Positions 1 to 13,600 of a stretch of DNA of 64,000 nucleotides are shown here, piece by piece. The notes under the pieces were generated by a model. It saw nothing but the letters and a program-made list of their open reading frames with translations, did not search any database and had not been told where the DNA came from. Made by a program: the position numbers and the translations under genes. Numbering within the stretch: position 1 is the stretch's first letter; every line of letters starts with the position of its first letter. The DNA comes from Xestospongia bergquistia (Eukaryota > Porifera > Demospongiae > Haplosclerida > Petrosiidae): assembly GCA_963965975.1 (NCBI GenBank), contig OZ014411.1:15148446-15212445 (forward strand). The letters run 5' to 3'.

Positions 1-453
1 AATTTCTTCTAGTTACTGGAAGTAAAATAACAAGCATTCATTTATTAATAAGCAGATTTTGACACACATGTATCCAAAGCAATAGATGCAGCGTATCTAA
101 TACAGTAATTCAAATGAACCAATCTGATTGGTCAACATGTAAACGTCAGTCATACACCTCCGTCTCATCAGCTACATGTTTATACACCTCTGGTCTGCGG
201 CCATCGGCCTATAAATCACATCTCCATCTCGATCTCAGTATATAACCTATACTAATTTATCATTAGGTTCATACTAATCTGCTATCGCTCCATAAAAAGC
301 ACGTGGCCGTCAAACAATAGTCATATAAATTCTCAGCGTGGCAGCTTTTTAACGCTTTATATAATTTATATTATAGATCCGTCAATAATGACAGACCTGA
401 TAAAGCTTGTCATCAGGTCCGCATAACCCTGTCACTTTTCTGCTTATGAAAAA
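1..453. other. No gene recognised
   Basis: No reading frame with coding character was found on either strand. An imperfect palindrome around 400-425 (GACCTGAT ... ATCAGGTC) and scattered CpG are the only structure seen. If the gene at 2311-2543 continues leftwards, its next exons should lie here or beyond the window edge, but none could be identified. Confidence 0.4.
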
Positions 454-2208
454 AGAACTAGCTGTTTAAGGTGTCAGATACAATATTTTTGAATATTAAC
501 CAGCTATAGGAGGTCTATATACGGCACTCCCATTCAAATTTAGAGTCTAGTGGTCAGTATTAATTTCATGCAAAGCTCTCTATGCTGGACACCCATATAT
601 ATCACTGCTCTGATAGATTGGTTGTTTTAAACAACTCATGATCACTTAGGTTTCATATATGCCTACCAAATACACCGACAAGTATTAACAACATATAATA
701 CTGTTTTGATTACTAATTACTATGAAGTTGATGGCTCATGTACTTCAACAAATGACTTCACAGAAAGAACCAATATGTAGCGTGTAGGACTGTCCTGTTA
801 ATAATTCCATAGTAACAGCCTTCACACTTATATAGGCCCAGCATTCATGAAAATTCTTGTGTCTAACTAACAAGACATTTAACAGAATCATCATAGCTCT
901 TATACAATTGGCTGTACATGTCAAGTATCAGTCATTACATTAGTTATGAAAATAGTATGATATGTTTACTACTTCTCAGTGCATTGTGTCTTATATACAA
1001 ATAATGATCGTATATTGGTTTAGCCTAACAAACAATTTTCAGAACTAGCTGTTTAAGGTGTCCGATACAATATTTTTGAATATTAACCATCTATGAGGTC
1101 TATATGCGGCACTCCCATTCAAATTTAGAGTCTAGTGGTCAGTATTAATTTCATGCAAAGCTCTCTATGCTGGACACCCATATATATCACTGCTCTGATA
1201 GATTGGTTGTTTTAAACAACTCATGATCACTTAGGTTTCATATATGCCTACCAAATACACCGACAAGTATTAACAACATATAATACTGTTTTGATTACTA
1301 ATTACTATGAAGTTGATGGCTCATGTACTTCAACAAATGACTTCACAGAAAGAACCAATATGTAGCGTGTAGGACTGTCCTGTTAATAATTCCATAGTAA
1401 CAGCCTTCACACTTATATAGGCCCAGCATTCATGAAAATTCTTGTGTCTAACTAACAAGACATTTAACAGAATCATCATAGCTCTTATACAATTGGCTGT
1501 ACATGTCAAGTATCAGTCATTACATTAGTTATGAAAATAGTATGATATGTTTACTACTTCTCAGTGCATTGTGTCTTATATACAAATAATGATCGTATAT
1601 TGGTTTAGCCTAACAAACAATTTTCAGAACTAGCTGTTTAAGGTGTCCGATACAATATTTTTGAATATTAACCATCTATGAGGTCTATATGCGGCACTCC
1701 CATTCAAATTTAGAGTCTAGTGGTCAGTATTAATTTCATGCAAAGCTCTCTATGCTGGACACCCATATATATCACTGCTCTGATAGATTGGTTGTTTTAA
1801 ACAACTCATGATCACTTAGGTTTCATATATGCCTACTAAATACACCGACAAGTATTAACAACATATAATACTGTTTTGATTACTAATTACTATGAAGTTG
1901 ATGGCTCATGTACTTCAACAAATGACTTCTTCACAGAATAAACAAATATGTAGTGTGTAGGACTGTCCTGTTAAGAATTTCATAGTAACAGCCTTCACAC
2001 TTATATAGGCCCAGCATTCATGAAAATTCTTGTGTCTAACTAACAAGACATTTAACAGAATCATCATAGCTCTTATACAATTGGCTGTACATGTCAAGTA
2101 TCAGTCATTACATTAGTTATGAAAATAGTATGATATGTTTACTACTTCATTGTGTCTTATATACAAATAATGATCGTATATTGGTTTAGCCTAACAAACA
2201 ATTTTCAG
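454..2208. repeat. Three tandem copies of a ~587-bp repeat
   Basis: The unit begins AGAACTAGCTGTTTAAGGTG and recurs at 454, 1041 and 1626, so the spacing is 587 and 585 bp. The last copy ends near 2208 with CAAACAATTTTCAG. Copies 1 and 2 are almost identical. Copy 3 has a few substitutions and small indels near 1929 and 2145. No long open frame is shared by all copies, so the unit looks non-coding. It lies just downstream, in minus-strand sense, of the first exon at 2311-2543 and so probably occupies that gene's first intron. Confidence 0.9.
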
Positions 2209-2310
2209 TGATATAGATGCAATATATCAAGAATAAAAAAATATAAAAAATTGTAAGGTTGATATATCATGAGGTTCAATAAAGAGATTGATCTCATTGA
2301 TACTACTTAC

Positions 2311-2543
2311 ACTGTTTGCTCCAGAATGTCCTGTAATGACATACCACTGGAATCGTTAAAGAATTGATGAGCAGCAACCGAGTAACCAAAAAAATCGTCA
2401 AGCGTATCTACGCGTTTTGCAGGTGATATCTTGACGATTGGTTTGAGAACATCAATACTTTCCAATCCGTCACAACGAGATGACAAAACAATAAACATCA
2501 AGACTACCCAGCTGCAAGTCACAAGAAGAGTGAGATTCTGCAT
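2311..2543 (-). CDS. First coding exon of a probable integrin-alpha-like protein (partial)
   Basis: Minus-strand exon starting at ATG 2541-2543 and ending at a GTAAGT donor at 2310. It encodes a hydrophobic signal peptide (MQNLTLLVTCSWVVLMFIVL) followed by about 50 residues containing DDFFGYSVAAHQF. The first beta-propeller blade of integrin alpha subunits begins in the same way: signal peptide, a short strand, then FGYSVA with H nearby. An upstream in-frame ATG at 2609 would put 22 hydrophilic residues ahead of the signal sequence, so the inner start is preferred. The rest of the gene was not found; the intron enters the 587-bp repeat array. The family call rests on one motif and a signal peptide and is moderate. 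Confidence 0.5.
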
Positions 2544-2650
2544 GATTTTAGTGACTATTATTTTGACACGATGCATGCATCGATCGCGATCTGGAACTGC
2601 CACATGCAATTATATATATATACGTATACCTTAAGGAATTCTACACGTTT

Positions 2651-2660
2651 TGCGCATGCC
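2651..2660. promoter_or_regulatory. NRF1-like half palindrome upstream of the integrin-like exon
   Basis: TGCGCATGCC lies about 110 bp upstream of the start codon in a small CpG-containing patch. It resembles the NRF1 core TGCGCATGCG. Promoter assignment is inferred from position and composition only. Confidence 0.3.
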
Positions 2661-4865
2661 GCTTTGATTGTGCAAACGCAGAAATGTTATCCTACTCTAT
2701 ATATGGCCAAAGTATATTCATACTACAAGTAAAAAATTAAAAAATATAGTAAATGTAGTGATGAGTACAGTAATATCAGTCCAATACATGTACAAAGAAT
2801 ACAAACAAGACAGTAGAGATGTCAAATGTATCATCATAGAATAGGACAGGTGGACAAATAATTTAGAATATTCACCAACTACATCTAATCACTCATAATA
2901 ACAGAAATATATTGTTGCTACTATCTTTGTTTGCATTCTTTGTATTGGACTGATACTACCCATCCCTACATTTATTTCATTTTTAGAAAATATTTTTATT
3001 TACTTCTTTGCCTATTTTTTATAGCCAATATAGAAAACGTTGTAGCATGTTGCAAGGGATCCAGTGAGGTTCCTTGTTCAATCAGTTCACAAAAAAGCAT
3101 TCTTACATTTTGTGATGAAGAAATAATAATTGCTATAACTACAGTGATAACAGGAAATTAGCTGGGAACTTGGAATGGTTCCATCAACAAGGAAGTTCTC
3201 CAGAATATAATAAGAAAGTTTTAGTAATACTTAATTCATTGCATCATAATTAGGCTTACATTATCCTTGAGGGACGACTGACAAATATTGAGACTGATAT
3301 TATTTTATGCATTGAGTGACTGGATATTCTGTATTTTCTGACAATACATTTCAATGAACAATCCAAGCCATCCTTACATAGACACTGCTATCACAAACCT
3401 GATATTATATTATATCAAATTAACACATGCATGAGTGGTTGATCTAACCAACATTATTACATAGAGGTTGTGTGTAGCAATTAGTTGATACCAAAAATAA
3501 ACATCATACTATTATTAATATAAACCAACTGTTTTCCCATTCAATCAATAGGAAAGAATAGAAGTAGGAGGAACACATGTGCAATTGACTAGTATAGATA
3601 CTAGTGGTTATAACAGCTGGATGACGACTACAACATTAAAGATTTATTTTATTGATATATATAACATGCAACACACTACATGCAAAGACTATAGGCTGCA
3701 TGGATTTGGCTTCTTCATTTTCTTGAGTGGTTTTACTATGTTACTATTCTATGCAAAGATATTAATTGGTTCAATGAATAACTCAATTATAATTGTTAAA
3801 TGTTTCAACAAATAGCTCATCATGTAAACAATACATTTTTGTATATGCTGTAATCTATTTTATAATCTCTTACCTGGTTCATTGAGTTTTATTGTCAGCC
3901 AGTCATATTGGTAGCTATAATATACATGGATATTTTGTGCATGATATGACTAGTATTAGTGGATCTGGAAATCTATCATTATTGCTCTATTATACTTCTC
4001 GTACCTGGAATTATTTCCGTATACTATAATTGCCATGAAGGTATACCATATAATATAGTCGGCAAAATTTGAGAGGTTTTAATTTTTCTTCACTTTTGTA
4101 GAGTCATGAATCCCCAGACGCCCACTCACAAAAATATAATTGGGAGTAGTTTTCAGCATGTGTTCATACAATCACCTCCACGAATTATCCTAAGCCTCCC
4201 ACGCTCTACAGTGAACTCACTGATCTAAAGCTGCTATGCCTATATACTTGAAATGCTTACAAATATGTGGACCCAACCAAATTTCTTCACTTGGACCAGT
4301 ATTTGGTAACATATACTTATACCTTCTTGATTAAGAAGACACAAATCAGAATCTGCTTAGTTTGCAACAATTCAATCCTCAACGACTTTAATGATATTCC
4401 AATCATAGATATTGATATGTATGCTCCAACTGAGTAGTTTCTGCATTCTATCAATGGAAGTGTAACATTATAATAAGAACACTAATTCAATCAAGTAGAA
4501 ATGTATTGGAAAAAGCTAAACATACAATTTTTTCCTTTGTTGCGCAGAAAGTCAGTAGAAAAAAATTCAGTCTAATTATTTATTCATAGAGAAGTGTTAA
4601 TTTATTTTGCTTTAATCAAGCTATATGTTGTGACATACTCTAGCATATAATTATAATTATTTTTAAAAATGAGAAACTTAATGCAATCAACATATAAAGG
4701 TATATTATAGGTTTACATGTTGACAGTATTATCGCAGTATTCAGTGCTGACTTCATCATTTAAAAGCATTATGACAATAAAATATGTGGATCTGCAGCAT
4801 TAATGTCAGTATATAAATTAAAACTTTATAATGTTAGATTGAGGAAAGAAAATATTAAAGTTATT
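2661..4865. other. Intergenic stretch, no supported gene
   Basis: AT-rich sequence without a convincing gene. Short frames at 2931-3161 and 3579-3815 have neither splice-consistent neighbours nor recognisable domains. Confidence 0.5.
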
Positions 4866-5339
4866 TTAGTAGAGATCATGAATTTTTTTAGCTAGTCTAG
4901 TATACCAGAGACACTTTCCAACAATCCATTCTAATTCCTCCCAACATCTTCTAGGTTTTACATTAAACCAATAATAAGCCATTTCATGTAGCACACATGG
5001 AGTCTCATATTTACACATATCAGTGTATTTCTTCACTGTTTGCTCAGCATCTGGAATTCTCATACATAGTGCAAGCTGGTTAAGATATTCAGGTGGTATA
5101 GGAGTTAGTACAATTGATACATAAAGTGGGGGATTGTCTTTCTTAATTTGTGTACAAACTGGAAACTCTGGTGGTGTTACAACAGCTGATCTTCCGTCTA
5201 AAATACAATAAATAAATGTGATGACTCAATACAGACAGGCCTTACGTTTTCCAGCGAATATTCTGTAGCATCCAATTGCAAGTAATACTACTGCTGCAGA
5301 CGTGACAACCACTAAGAAAACAGTTTTTGTTTGAGTCAT
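4866..5339 (-). CDS. Small membrane-anchored protein with a death-like domain
   Basis: Two exons on the minus strand: 5246-5339 (ATG 5337-5339) and 4866-5197 (stop TAA 4866-4868), joined by a 48-bp GT-AG intron in phase 1. The spliced product is 141 residues. Residues about 7-25 form one hydrophobic segment (VFLVVVTSAAVVLLAIGC), a signal anchor or uncleaved leader. After a proline-rich linker, residues 60-141 resemble a death-fold domain: helix with LNQLALCMRI, then LHEMAYYWFNVKPRRCWEEL and a closing LAKKIHDLY. This follows the death-domain pattern of W, spacing, W..L and LA..I. No catalytic motif is seen. The CpG-containing upstream region has an NRF1-like site. The gene model is strong; the death-domain call is by pattern and should be tested. 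Confidence 0.65.
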
Positions 5340-5399
5340 TTTGGCTCAGTGAACGCCCTTAGATTGTGTACCTTACCGCCCACTCAGTAACCTATCGTC

Positions 5400-5410
5400 T
5401 GCGCATGCGT
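5400..5410. promoter_or_regulatory. NRF1-like site in a CpG-containing promoter
   Basis: TGCGCATGCGT sits about 60 bp upstream of the 4866-5339 gene, in a stretch with several CpGs (5340-5445) that stands out from the AT-rich surroundings. It matches the NRF1 palindrome closely. Function is inferred from motif and position. Confidence 0.35.
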
Positions 5411-5445
5411 ACACTATTAATAATTAACCCTTTTCGTAACATCTC

Positions 5446-7621
5446 CTGCTATATAGGGATGACTGGGCTGAGAGATATTCAGAACCTCAAATATGGTGAC
5501 AAAACATAGGAAAAAATGTTCTCCTCTCATCTTTTGGAAGGGTCAAGCTCTTATCTTGAATATAGTACCTGAGTGCGATTCTGTGTGAATTACCTGTGAC
5601 AATGAGAGGCTTGTTGCTCAGGATAGCATCACTGACGAATTAGTACTATAGGAGGCATATCAGTAGAAAATAGAGTAGATGGAGATGAAGAAGGTTATTG
5701 TGAAGTAATTATATTTTCAGTCCAGCTTAAAGCACAAGACCCACACTGTTGTTATACATAATTATAGTGAATACCTAGATTAGGGATCGATAGTAGCAGT
5801 GTTATAATACACAGCAAACTGTAGACTTTCTGTAGACCTGTAGAACATTAACTGAGGTATACATATACTACCAATATCCATTTCATTCTTTATATTATAA
5901 ATAAAAATAATGACTGAATTTAATGTCATTGCACTTAATATTTTCATTTATCTATTTATACAATAGGTTCTATTGAGATGTTCAGGTAACTATTGGGTAT
6001 ATGGTGGTAAGTTAATATATTAATATATGTGACTGTAGAGCCAAAAAAGCATTAAAGGTTGATAAGATTTAGTATGTCATTTTGTACATGAAACTGACAA
6101 AACTTTGTATCCAGGAAGTGTGATGACAATACTTCTTGATTATCAAATATTGTGGGTTTCATATACAATGTGGCTAAGTATCATTTGATGGAACATTGTC
6201 TAAAATTCTTATATGACTTTGAATTTTTTTCAGATCTATTGTTACACACACACACATATTACATTCCATTGTGAACAGTGAACACTATACTACTGTATGA
6301 ATACATAGTTAGTACTAGAATAATGTAATTATAATTGAAAAAATTATTTTGTAATTGTTTTGGAATATACTAACTTTACATTGAAACATTGACTAGAGCT
6401 ACAACATTTGATAGTTAGTAACAGTGTATAAGGAAGACTAATAGCTACAGAATGTTAGAAATATAGGAAGAGAAGCAAGCCAGCAAGAAATTTCGTTCAC
6501 AATCAGTCACAATCATTGTTGTAACATTGACATTTAACATTAATGAAATTCATTGGTTGCCATATACAACAGTAGTTAAAGTTATTCCACAAACTATATA
6601 CCACAATAATTAATATTTTCTCTCTCTATGTAAGTAATCGCTGCTATTTATAAGTTCTATTTACTACTTGTTTTCATATTATACTAATATAAGGGAACCA
6701 TTTATTTTGTTTCATGTCTTTATAAAATTCATATTTTGAGAGCAGTAGTCTACATGGTAATGGGTGGTGATGTAGCCCATACATGTGGAGTCCTCTGTGG
6801 ACCTTCTTATTAGTTGAGGATTTGAGAACCTGTTCTTGTTCTAATATTAGTGTAAAGCAAATTTTAATTTGTTGCAAATGAGAACAGGTTCTCAAATTGT
6901 CTTAGTAATCATTAAAACTAGACATTGTTACAATGGGCCTATATACCAATGTTATTGATATATAGCCAGTTTCTCTTGTTCATGTAGTACCTTCACTTAA
7001 ATATTGTGCATAGATGTCATCAAATCTAATGACATTGATATGGAATCTTTACCTCCAATATTGAAGGCTAGAGTTGTGGAACAATGATATATTCAATGCT
7101 ATAAAAATCATATATTATTTTTAAAGAGTTTTTTTATGATAATAATATATCGATATTTTTAAAAAAAATTGTTTTGTAGTTTCTACATATAATTATAACT
7201 ATGAGTGACAAAGGAGATCACTATAAACTACTGGTAAATAGTTGTAATGGCAAAAATTGAAGAAATATACAAGTAATTAATAATTTTATGATTACTTCAA
7301 CTGAATGCACAGATCAAGTTATATAATCAACTGGAAACAATAAATATTATTAACTAATCAATTAAGCAAATTAAAGGTATTACCATTTATCTGTTCTATA
7401 TCAGTTGTAATGGACTGTTTGTAATGTACATGTTTTCAATGTCTGCACATGTACATTTCACTAGCTAGAGTGCATTTACTGCATAGCAATATACAGTAGA
7501 TCTGTGATATATTTTTCAGTAGAAAATATACTGTTCTTGAAAATTTTGTAATTGTAAAAGGAAAAAAAATTATGCAACAGAGTACAAAAATTAAATGTGA
7601 CAATGTGATTATTATTTGATG
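5446..7621. other. Intergenic stretch, no supported gene
   Basis: No gene could be supported. A 40-codon open stretch near 5640-5760 (plus) has a possible acceptor (GAATTAG) but no partner exon. An inverted repeat of about 21 bp (TTTGAGAACCTGTTCT... near 6819 and 6877) flanks a short AT spacer. Confidence 0.45.
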
Positions 7622-10600
7622 TTATTGTGAGACTTGTTTGAGCCATTCTCCAATAAAAGGTAATAATTTCCAATTATCTGTAGCAATTCTAGTTACAGTT
7701 GATGACTCATTGGAAATAAACTTAAGAAGAATGTGATATTGAGGTGGTAAAAATAAAAGCAAATCTAGAGACAAAATCAAAGAAAGCATTATATCAATGT
7801 CAATATTATATAAACAATGTATATTATAATAAAGTGGATGACAATAGATTATGCACATGATTATTATAAATACCATACTTTAATTGTTAAGGATATGGAA
7901 TTGTCAAGTACCAAACTATTTTATTAGGGGATGGTCAATTACTGTATTTGATGTTATTAGCAATGTAATCAACTAGAATCATAGCAAAGTTTAAAGCAAT
8001 GCCTATATTGTGTATACTAAATTTAAAACAATTGTATTTGACATGTATTAATTTTTAGGGATCATTCTGAGCTTTCCATTATGTTTAGCATAATTTATAT
8101 GGGATATAAAATTCACCCACTCTTACTCAACTTGTTAAAGGTATGAGGATAAACCTGTTTTTTAGTCAAATATTGCTGTTTATTGATTATAATAGGTGGG
8201 CATGTTTTGTGTAATTCTGATCAAATCTTTTAACAAAACTGTTTTACAGCCTTTAATTTGTACCACATTTACATGACATTGTGGGTGCGGTTTAAAATTT
8301 TATAATACAAAGAATAAAAGAGTATAAGACACATTAGTATGTCATGTCCAATAATTATATACTAAACAACTTTTCTCTAATGATAGACACAAGTGTACTA
8401 TAATCCTGAATCAATATAGTTGGTACCTTGTGAGGTATCTTGCACACAATATTGAGATAATGATGATGCTATTAATTCCTGAAGTGTGTCATTATCAATA
8501 GGTAATCTCATCACAGACAAAGCACCCTCTTTATCAGGACATGATCTATATGAAATTTGATATAATAAGATATGATTACTGAGTTATAGAAAAAGAAATT
8601 AATATAATGTAAAGCACAAAAACTGAAAATTTTTGAAATAATACTAACTTGTATAAATGACTAGTATCTTATGATAAATATAGACTGTGTGGACCCTTTT
8701 TTATTTCATTATGTTAATGACACTAAGTAGGTTATGTCTAGAGTTACTATATGCATCCTTTTAAAAGAAATTGTTTTTTAACAAGATATTCTGAAAAAAG
8801 CTATTTTGCATATCAATAACATTTAGGGTAAAAGTCAATTATTATATTTACAGCGATTGTACATTACTGGATACAATCAATTTTAACATCTCTTTAATAA
8901 AGGACACATTACATCAAGTAACCAAATATATCTAATACTAATTGTCAATGTACCTGGAATATTGTTCATTCTCAATGTAATTCCATAACAGATCAAATAG
9001 TGTAGATTTTGATACCTATAATATGAGATATAATCTACATATTAAAATATAACATGTTCTACTTTGATAAGTTAATATATTGATTGAATTGACATACCAG
9101 ATAATCTAATGATTGTTTTATGTCATATGACTATGTATCATTTATTAGCTCAATAAATAAAACTATACTGGGAGGCAAGTGACCAATGAAGTATACTGCA
9201 ATCATTTAATTTTTATGTTTTAAAAATGTGACGTTATTTGGAAAAGCACATATGTTGTGCTAAAAAATCTTAGCTATGCAGCCCTTTTGTACAGGATGCT
9301 TACCAAATTTGGTATCCAAGAACTTTGATGATTGATCTTCCTGAATACCAAGCATGGTATACATCTTGTACAAAATCGTCACATAGCAACTGCATATATG
9401 CAACCATTCATTCAAACTTTTTAGCACAATATATGTGGTTATCCCAAATTAGGTCACAAATAGTCCTACCACAATATTTACGACTTATCATGACTTTTAA
9501 AGTTATATCTTGTGTTAGTAATTGGTAATATTATCTAGCAATGTTAACATCTTTATAACAATCTTGAAGCATTTTTACAATTATAAGGATGTTGTTAATA
9601 TTGAGTAGTGGACCAAACTATCAATACTAGTGTGTGTCCATATGTACGTGTATGTGTGTGGGTGTGCGTGCACACATAATATATGACCTCATTTGTATCC
9701 ACTGGTAGTGAGTGAAATAGTTCATCAAACTGAAGATCAATTTCATTCAGTGGACAGTTACATGTTTCACCTTCTTCAGTTGTAAATATTGCTCTAAAAA
9801 TACAAAGATTATTGAAAGGTTCATTATTCATAATAAAGGTAATTATTAGAGATATTAGTGATGACTTCAGACAGTATAGTCATACTAGCTATAGTTCATT
9901 ATTATCAATTATATTGTATTTCCCTTTACCTCAAGTGAAAAGATGCTGGAAAAGGTTTGATTGGCTCAATGTAGAATGTCATTTGAACTACAAAGTACAA
10001 AATAGTTATCCAATGGAAAGCTCTGAGCAGATATAAGTTACTTACCTTCTTCTCCCAGTGATAAAGAAGGGATCTGCATATCTAGTGGAGAGAGAGAAAG
10101 AGAGAATGTCATTTAGTGGATACATTATGTAGGAAATAATTACAAGTTACAAATGAATGATAAACACAGTAGTGATAGCACTAATTTAGGTCACTAAATA
10201 GCGCTATGGTTAAGCTATAAAATTTTCAGAGCCCAATTTTCATTAGACTTCATAATTATTGAGATATTCTTAATATCCATACAATTAGTTGAAGCACTAC
10301 TCTGAGTGCTATACAGGATATATTGCACTCTGGTCTAGATGCTCATATAGCACAAGTTGGAGTGCTGTATAAGCATTAAACCACACCCAGTATACAAAAT
10401 ATTCCATATAGCACAATAGAACAATGCTTTAAATGATTTATGGTGATGATTGGATGGATCAATGGCACTCAACAAAGCTAGAGAGAAGTATGATAATTGT
10501 TTTAACTGTTCATGATAGCTATAAATACTGCAAAACAACAGATCAGTCATAAAAATGACCACACCTATAGTGATGTTTTAAGTTTTCATATAGCATAGTT

Positions 10601-13600
10601 AGCCCAATATGATGCTGTCAGTACCTTTGATACACCCACACATCATATTATAAATATTATTACATCTCTTACACTGACCATTTGGTTTAATATAGGGACC
10701 TGATGTTGTGAGTTGCAGTACAATAGCAAAGACTTTATCTGAGATGCAATCAGGTTTGTCATGTGACTATATGAAAATGTACAAGCATTGCAATAATATA
10801 TAAAGACACTTCTTGTTCTATATACTATTTTATAGTGTGATATCTTATTGCATTGTATATTTAATGAAGAGAATCTATAACATTAGTACATACCAAAGTA
10901 ATATCACATGGTATGTGTAGTCCAAATGTGTTTCTGTGTTCTTTAAGCCATTGTAAATACTGCATAGCTGAAGATACTATAGGAATTAAGATAACAATGA
11001 ATTAAAGTATGGACTATAGCATTTTATCACCAATCCTGTTGTTATTATATAGCAGGCTGGCTTAAAATGGGTAGACAATATATTGTGGTCTGGTAATTTA
11101 TATAGTTTAATTTACATAACAGTATTCATATGTCTTATCACATGATCTGCATTTCATAACTTAAAAATCCATTACAATCTCTAATAGTCATTGACATAAG
11201 CTATTATATAATAAACCTTTTTCCTTGGGAGCAAACAGTGTAGTAGTACTACTCCATTTGTGATGAACATAATGAGATCTATTAGCAAGGAAACAATACA
11301 ATACACACATTCTACACTTGCTTACCTTGTTAGTGACAATGCTGCTGTAGGAATGACTTTGATTGGTGGTGGTAAAGGATATACATCATTAGATATACGA
11401 GCTGAAACAAAAAAAAATCGGTGGCTGTGTATACAACAAGGAATAAAAGAAAAAAAAGCGCAGTGGGTAGGATTCGAACCTACGCGGGGAGACCCCAATT
11501 GATTTCTAGTCAATCGCCTTAACCACTCGGCCACCACTGCATACGATCATGTAAGGTCTGTTATTCTCTTAAAATTATTAAACCACGCTACCCACGCAGT
11601 AAAAAGTACTGCATTACACTTACCAACAACGACTTGAGACAAATCTGAGCCAATTTCTGCCTCAGACAAAAGCACTGTTAACTAAAAACCATTTATAACA
11701 ACATTGAAATACTCCATCATGATAAACTACCTTTTCACTAGACACTGTCAACAAAATCTGCAAATAGATTCTTGCTCTGTCGCGTACATCTAATAAAATA
11801 CAACATCACATGACAATAATATATGTCAGCAACGTGTTAATATATGTCAGCAATGTGTTAATATATGTCAGCAATGTGTTAATATATGTCAGCAACGTGT
11901 TAATATAATGTCAGCAATGTGTTAATATATGTCAGCAACGTGTTAATATATGTCAGCAATGTATTGTTTATATAAGTAACAATATCTATCACTTACCAAT
12001 ATCTCTAAAATTTTTCGATATATTTAACAATAAATTTGCTAAATCTAGAGACAAAAAGAGTATATCGTTGTGAAGATAAAGCTTCTATTAGTAGTTAATA
12101 AACAAATATTATCTTATGATTGTTTGAAGATGCCAATGTCACAATGAATTATTGAAGTTTTGAACAATATGAGCCAGCAGAGAAACACAGAATGCTAGAA
12201 GGCAGAGAATGAAGCAAGCCAGGCTGTGTACAATAAACATGGAAGTTTGATTAGCTACACCACCCATCTATGCAGTATTTGTGGTTAGAGGCTAATAAAT
12301 TTGATTAGTAGTTTAGTACCAATGTACAATGGCAGTTAAAGCATGATAAGGGACAGTCCTTTTGATAACATAGTAAGACAACATGGCCTGTATCATAATA
12401 TAGCAGGCTACTAGAAAGAATCAATTTTCTTAACCAAATTACTACAAAAAATCATAGCAGGATATATATCATGTTATTATGTTAAATATAAAACTTTACC
12501 TTTTGTGGCACCATTAGAAGGTAATGTTCTCATAAGAGTACAACATACTGACAACACAGCATTGCCTATGATCCAATCCCCTTGTTGACAAACTGTGCTC
12601 TCTGTGACAAGTCTCTTTAATATTTGTAGAGGAATCTAAAGCACAAAATACTGACTTATAACAGTACAACAGTGATGTTCAATACAGTATATGACATTAG
12701 TAATAATAGATTATTGTGACATGTGTGTGTATTAGTGTATTATTTATGTGCTTCCATTAAAATATACCATACTGTCTTTATTGTCTATTAAAATATTACA
12801 TTAATAGTAACTATATAATTGTAATATAATTATTGTATTACCTGAGGTCTGACATGTTTTGATTTAGCAGCAACAATACATAATGATAAGTGATGTTCCA
12901 AATGTGTACATAATGCTGTAATCTCTAATGACAACAACCATTGACATAACTCTGATAATATCTTGCCACTCATAGAACTACACATAACAACAAGTATATA
13001 TAAACAATAAAGTAAAACAACTTTAATACATATATATATTATAATACACAGTATATATACTAGTATTGATTATGTGTATAAAGGTAACATTGTATTGAGC
13101 CAATGGATTATATGACAACTAGTAGATGTTGTTAGACAGAGTCATTTTTATTTGTTTATCTTACCTGTCCTGCAATTTTTTATCCAGTAAAGTCATAAGA
13201 TCAATAGATTGAGGAGTGAATTCAGCATGAGCTGTCAAGATATCTACTGCAGCTCTACAATATAATATAATATAATTATCCACTTGTAGTACTTACTACT
13301 TAAGGTAATTTGGATACCAAGAAGTCTACTATCATTTATACAATAAATAAATTTGAAACTCATTCATGTGATTACTAAGCATGCGGTTGGCTGTGCTGAG
13401 GCTATAGATCATATGTAGATAAGGGCTGGACATTAAAGCTGACCTGATGTACAAGTATAGTGAAGTGTCTCAATATTTGGACAAGTTGATGCTTTGGTAA
13501 CTCTCTTTACATAAACAATATCCTTAATATAAAGGTGAAATGATTGTAGTTAACAAAAATGTCCATAGGTGTTCTTAAGTCATTGTGTTCACTGACCTTT

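Noticed and set aside
2931..3815. Possible small plus-strand genes at 2931-3161 and 3579-3815
   Set aside because: No recognisable domain and no partner exons; chance frames are frequent in AT-rich DNA.
7622..7876. 84-codon frame starting at 7876 as a separate gene
   Set aside because: Only its 3' 47 codons are coding, as the last exon of AP5B1 with an acceptor at 7765; the rest is intron.
8409..8431. TAG in the AP5B1 exon near 8.4 kb as the end of the protein
   Set aside because: A GTACCA donor at 8431 leads in phase to the exon 7622-7764, which carries the conserved AP5B1 C-terminus.
11260..11537. Frames of 80 and 71 codons on both strands around 11.4 kb
   Set aside because: They combine an AP5B1 exon with the tRNA-Ser gene; the WVGFEPTRG-like and VAEWLRRLTRNQ-like peptides are translated tRNA.
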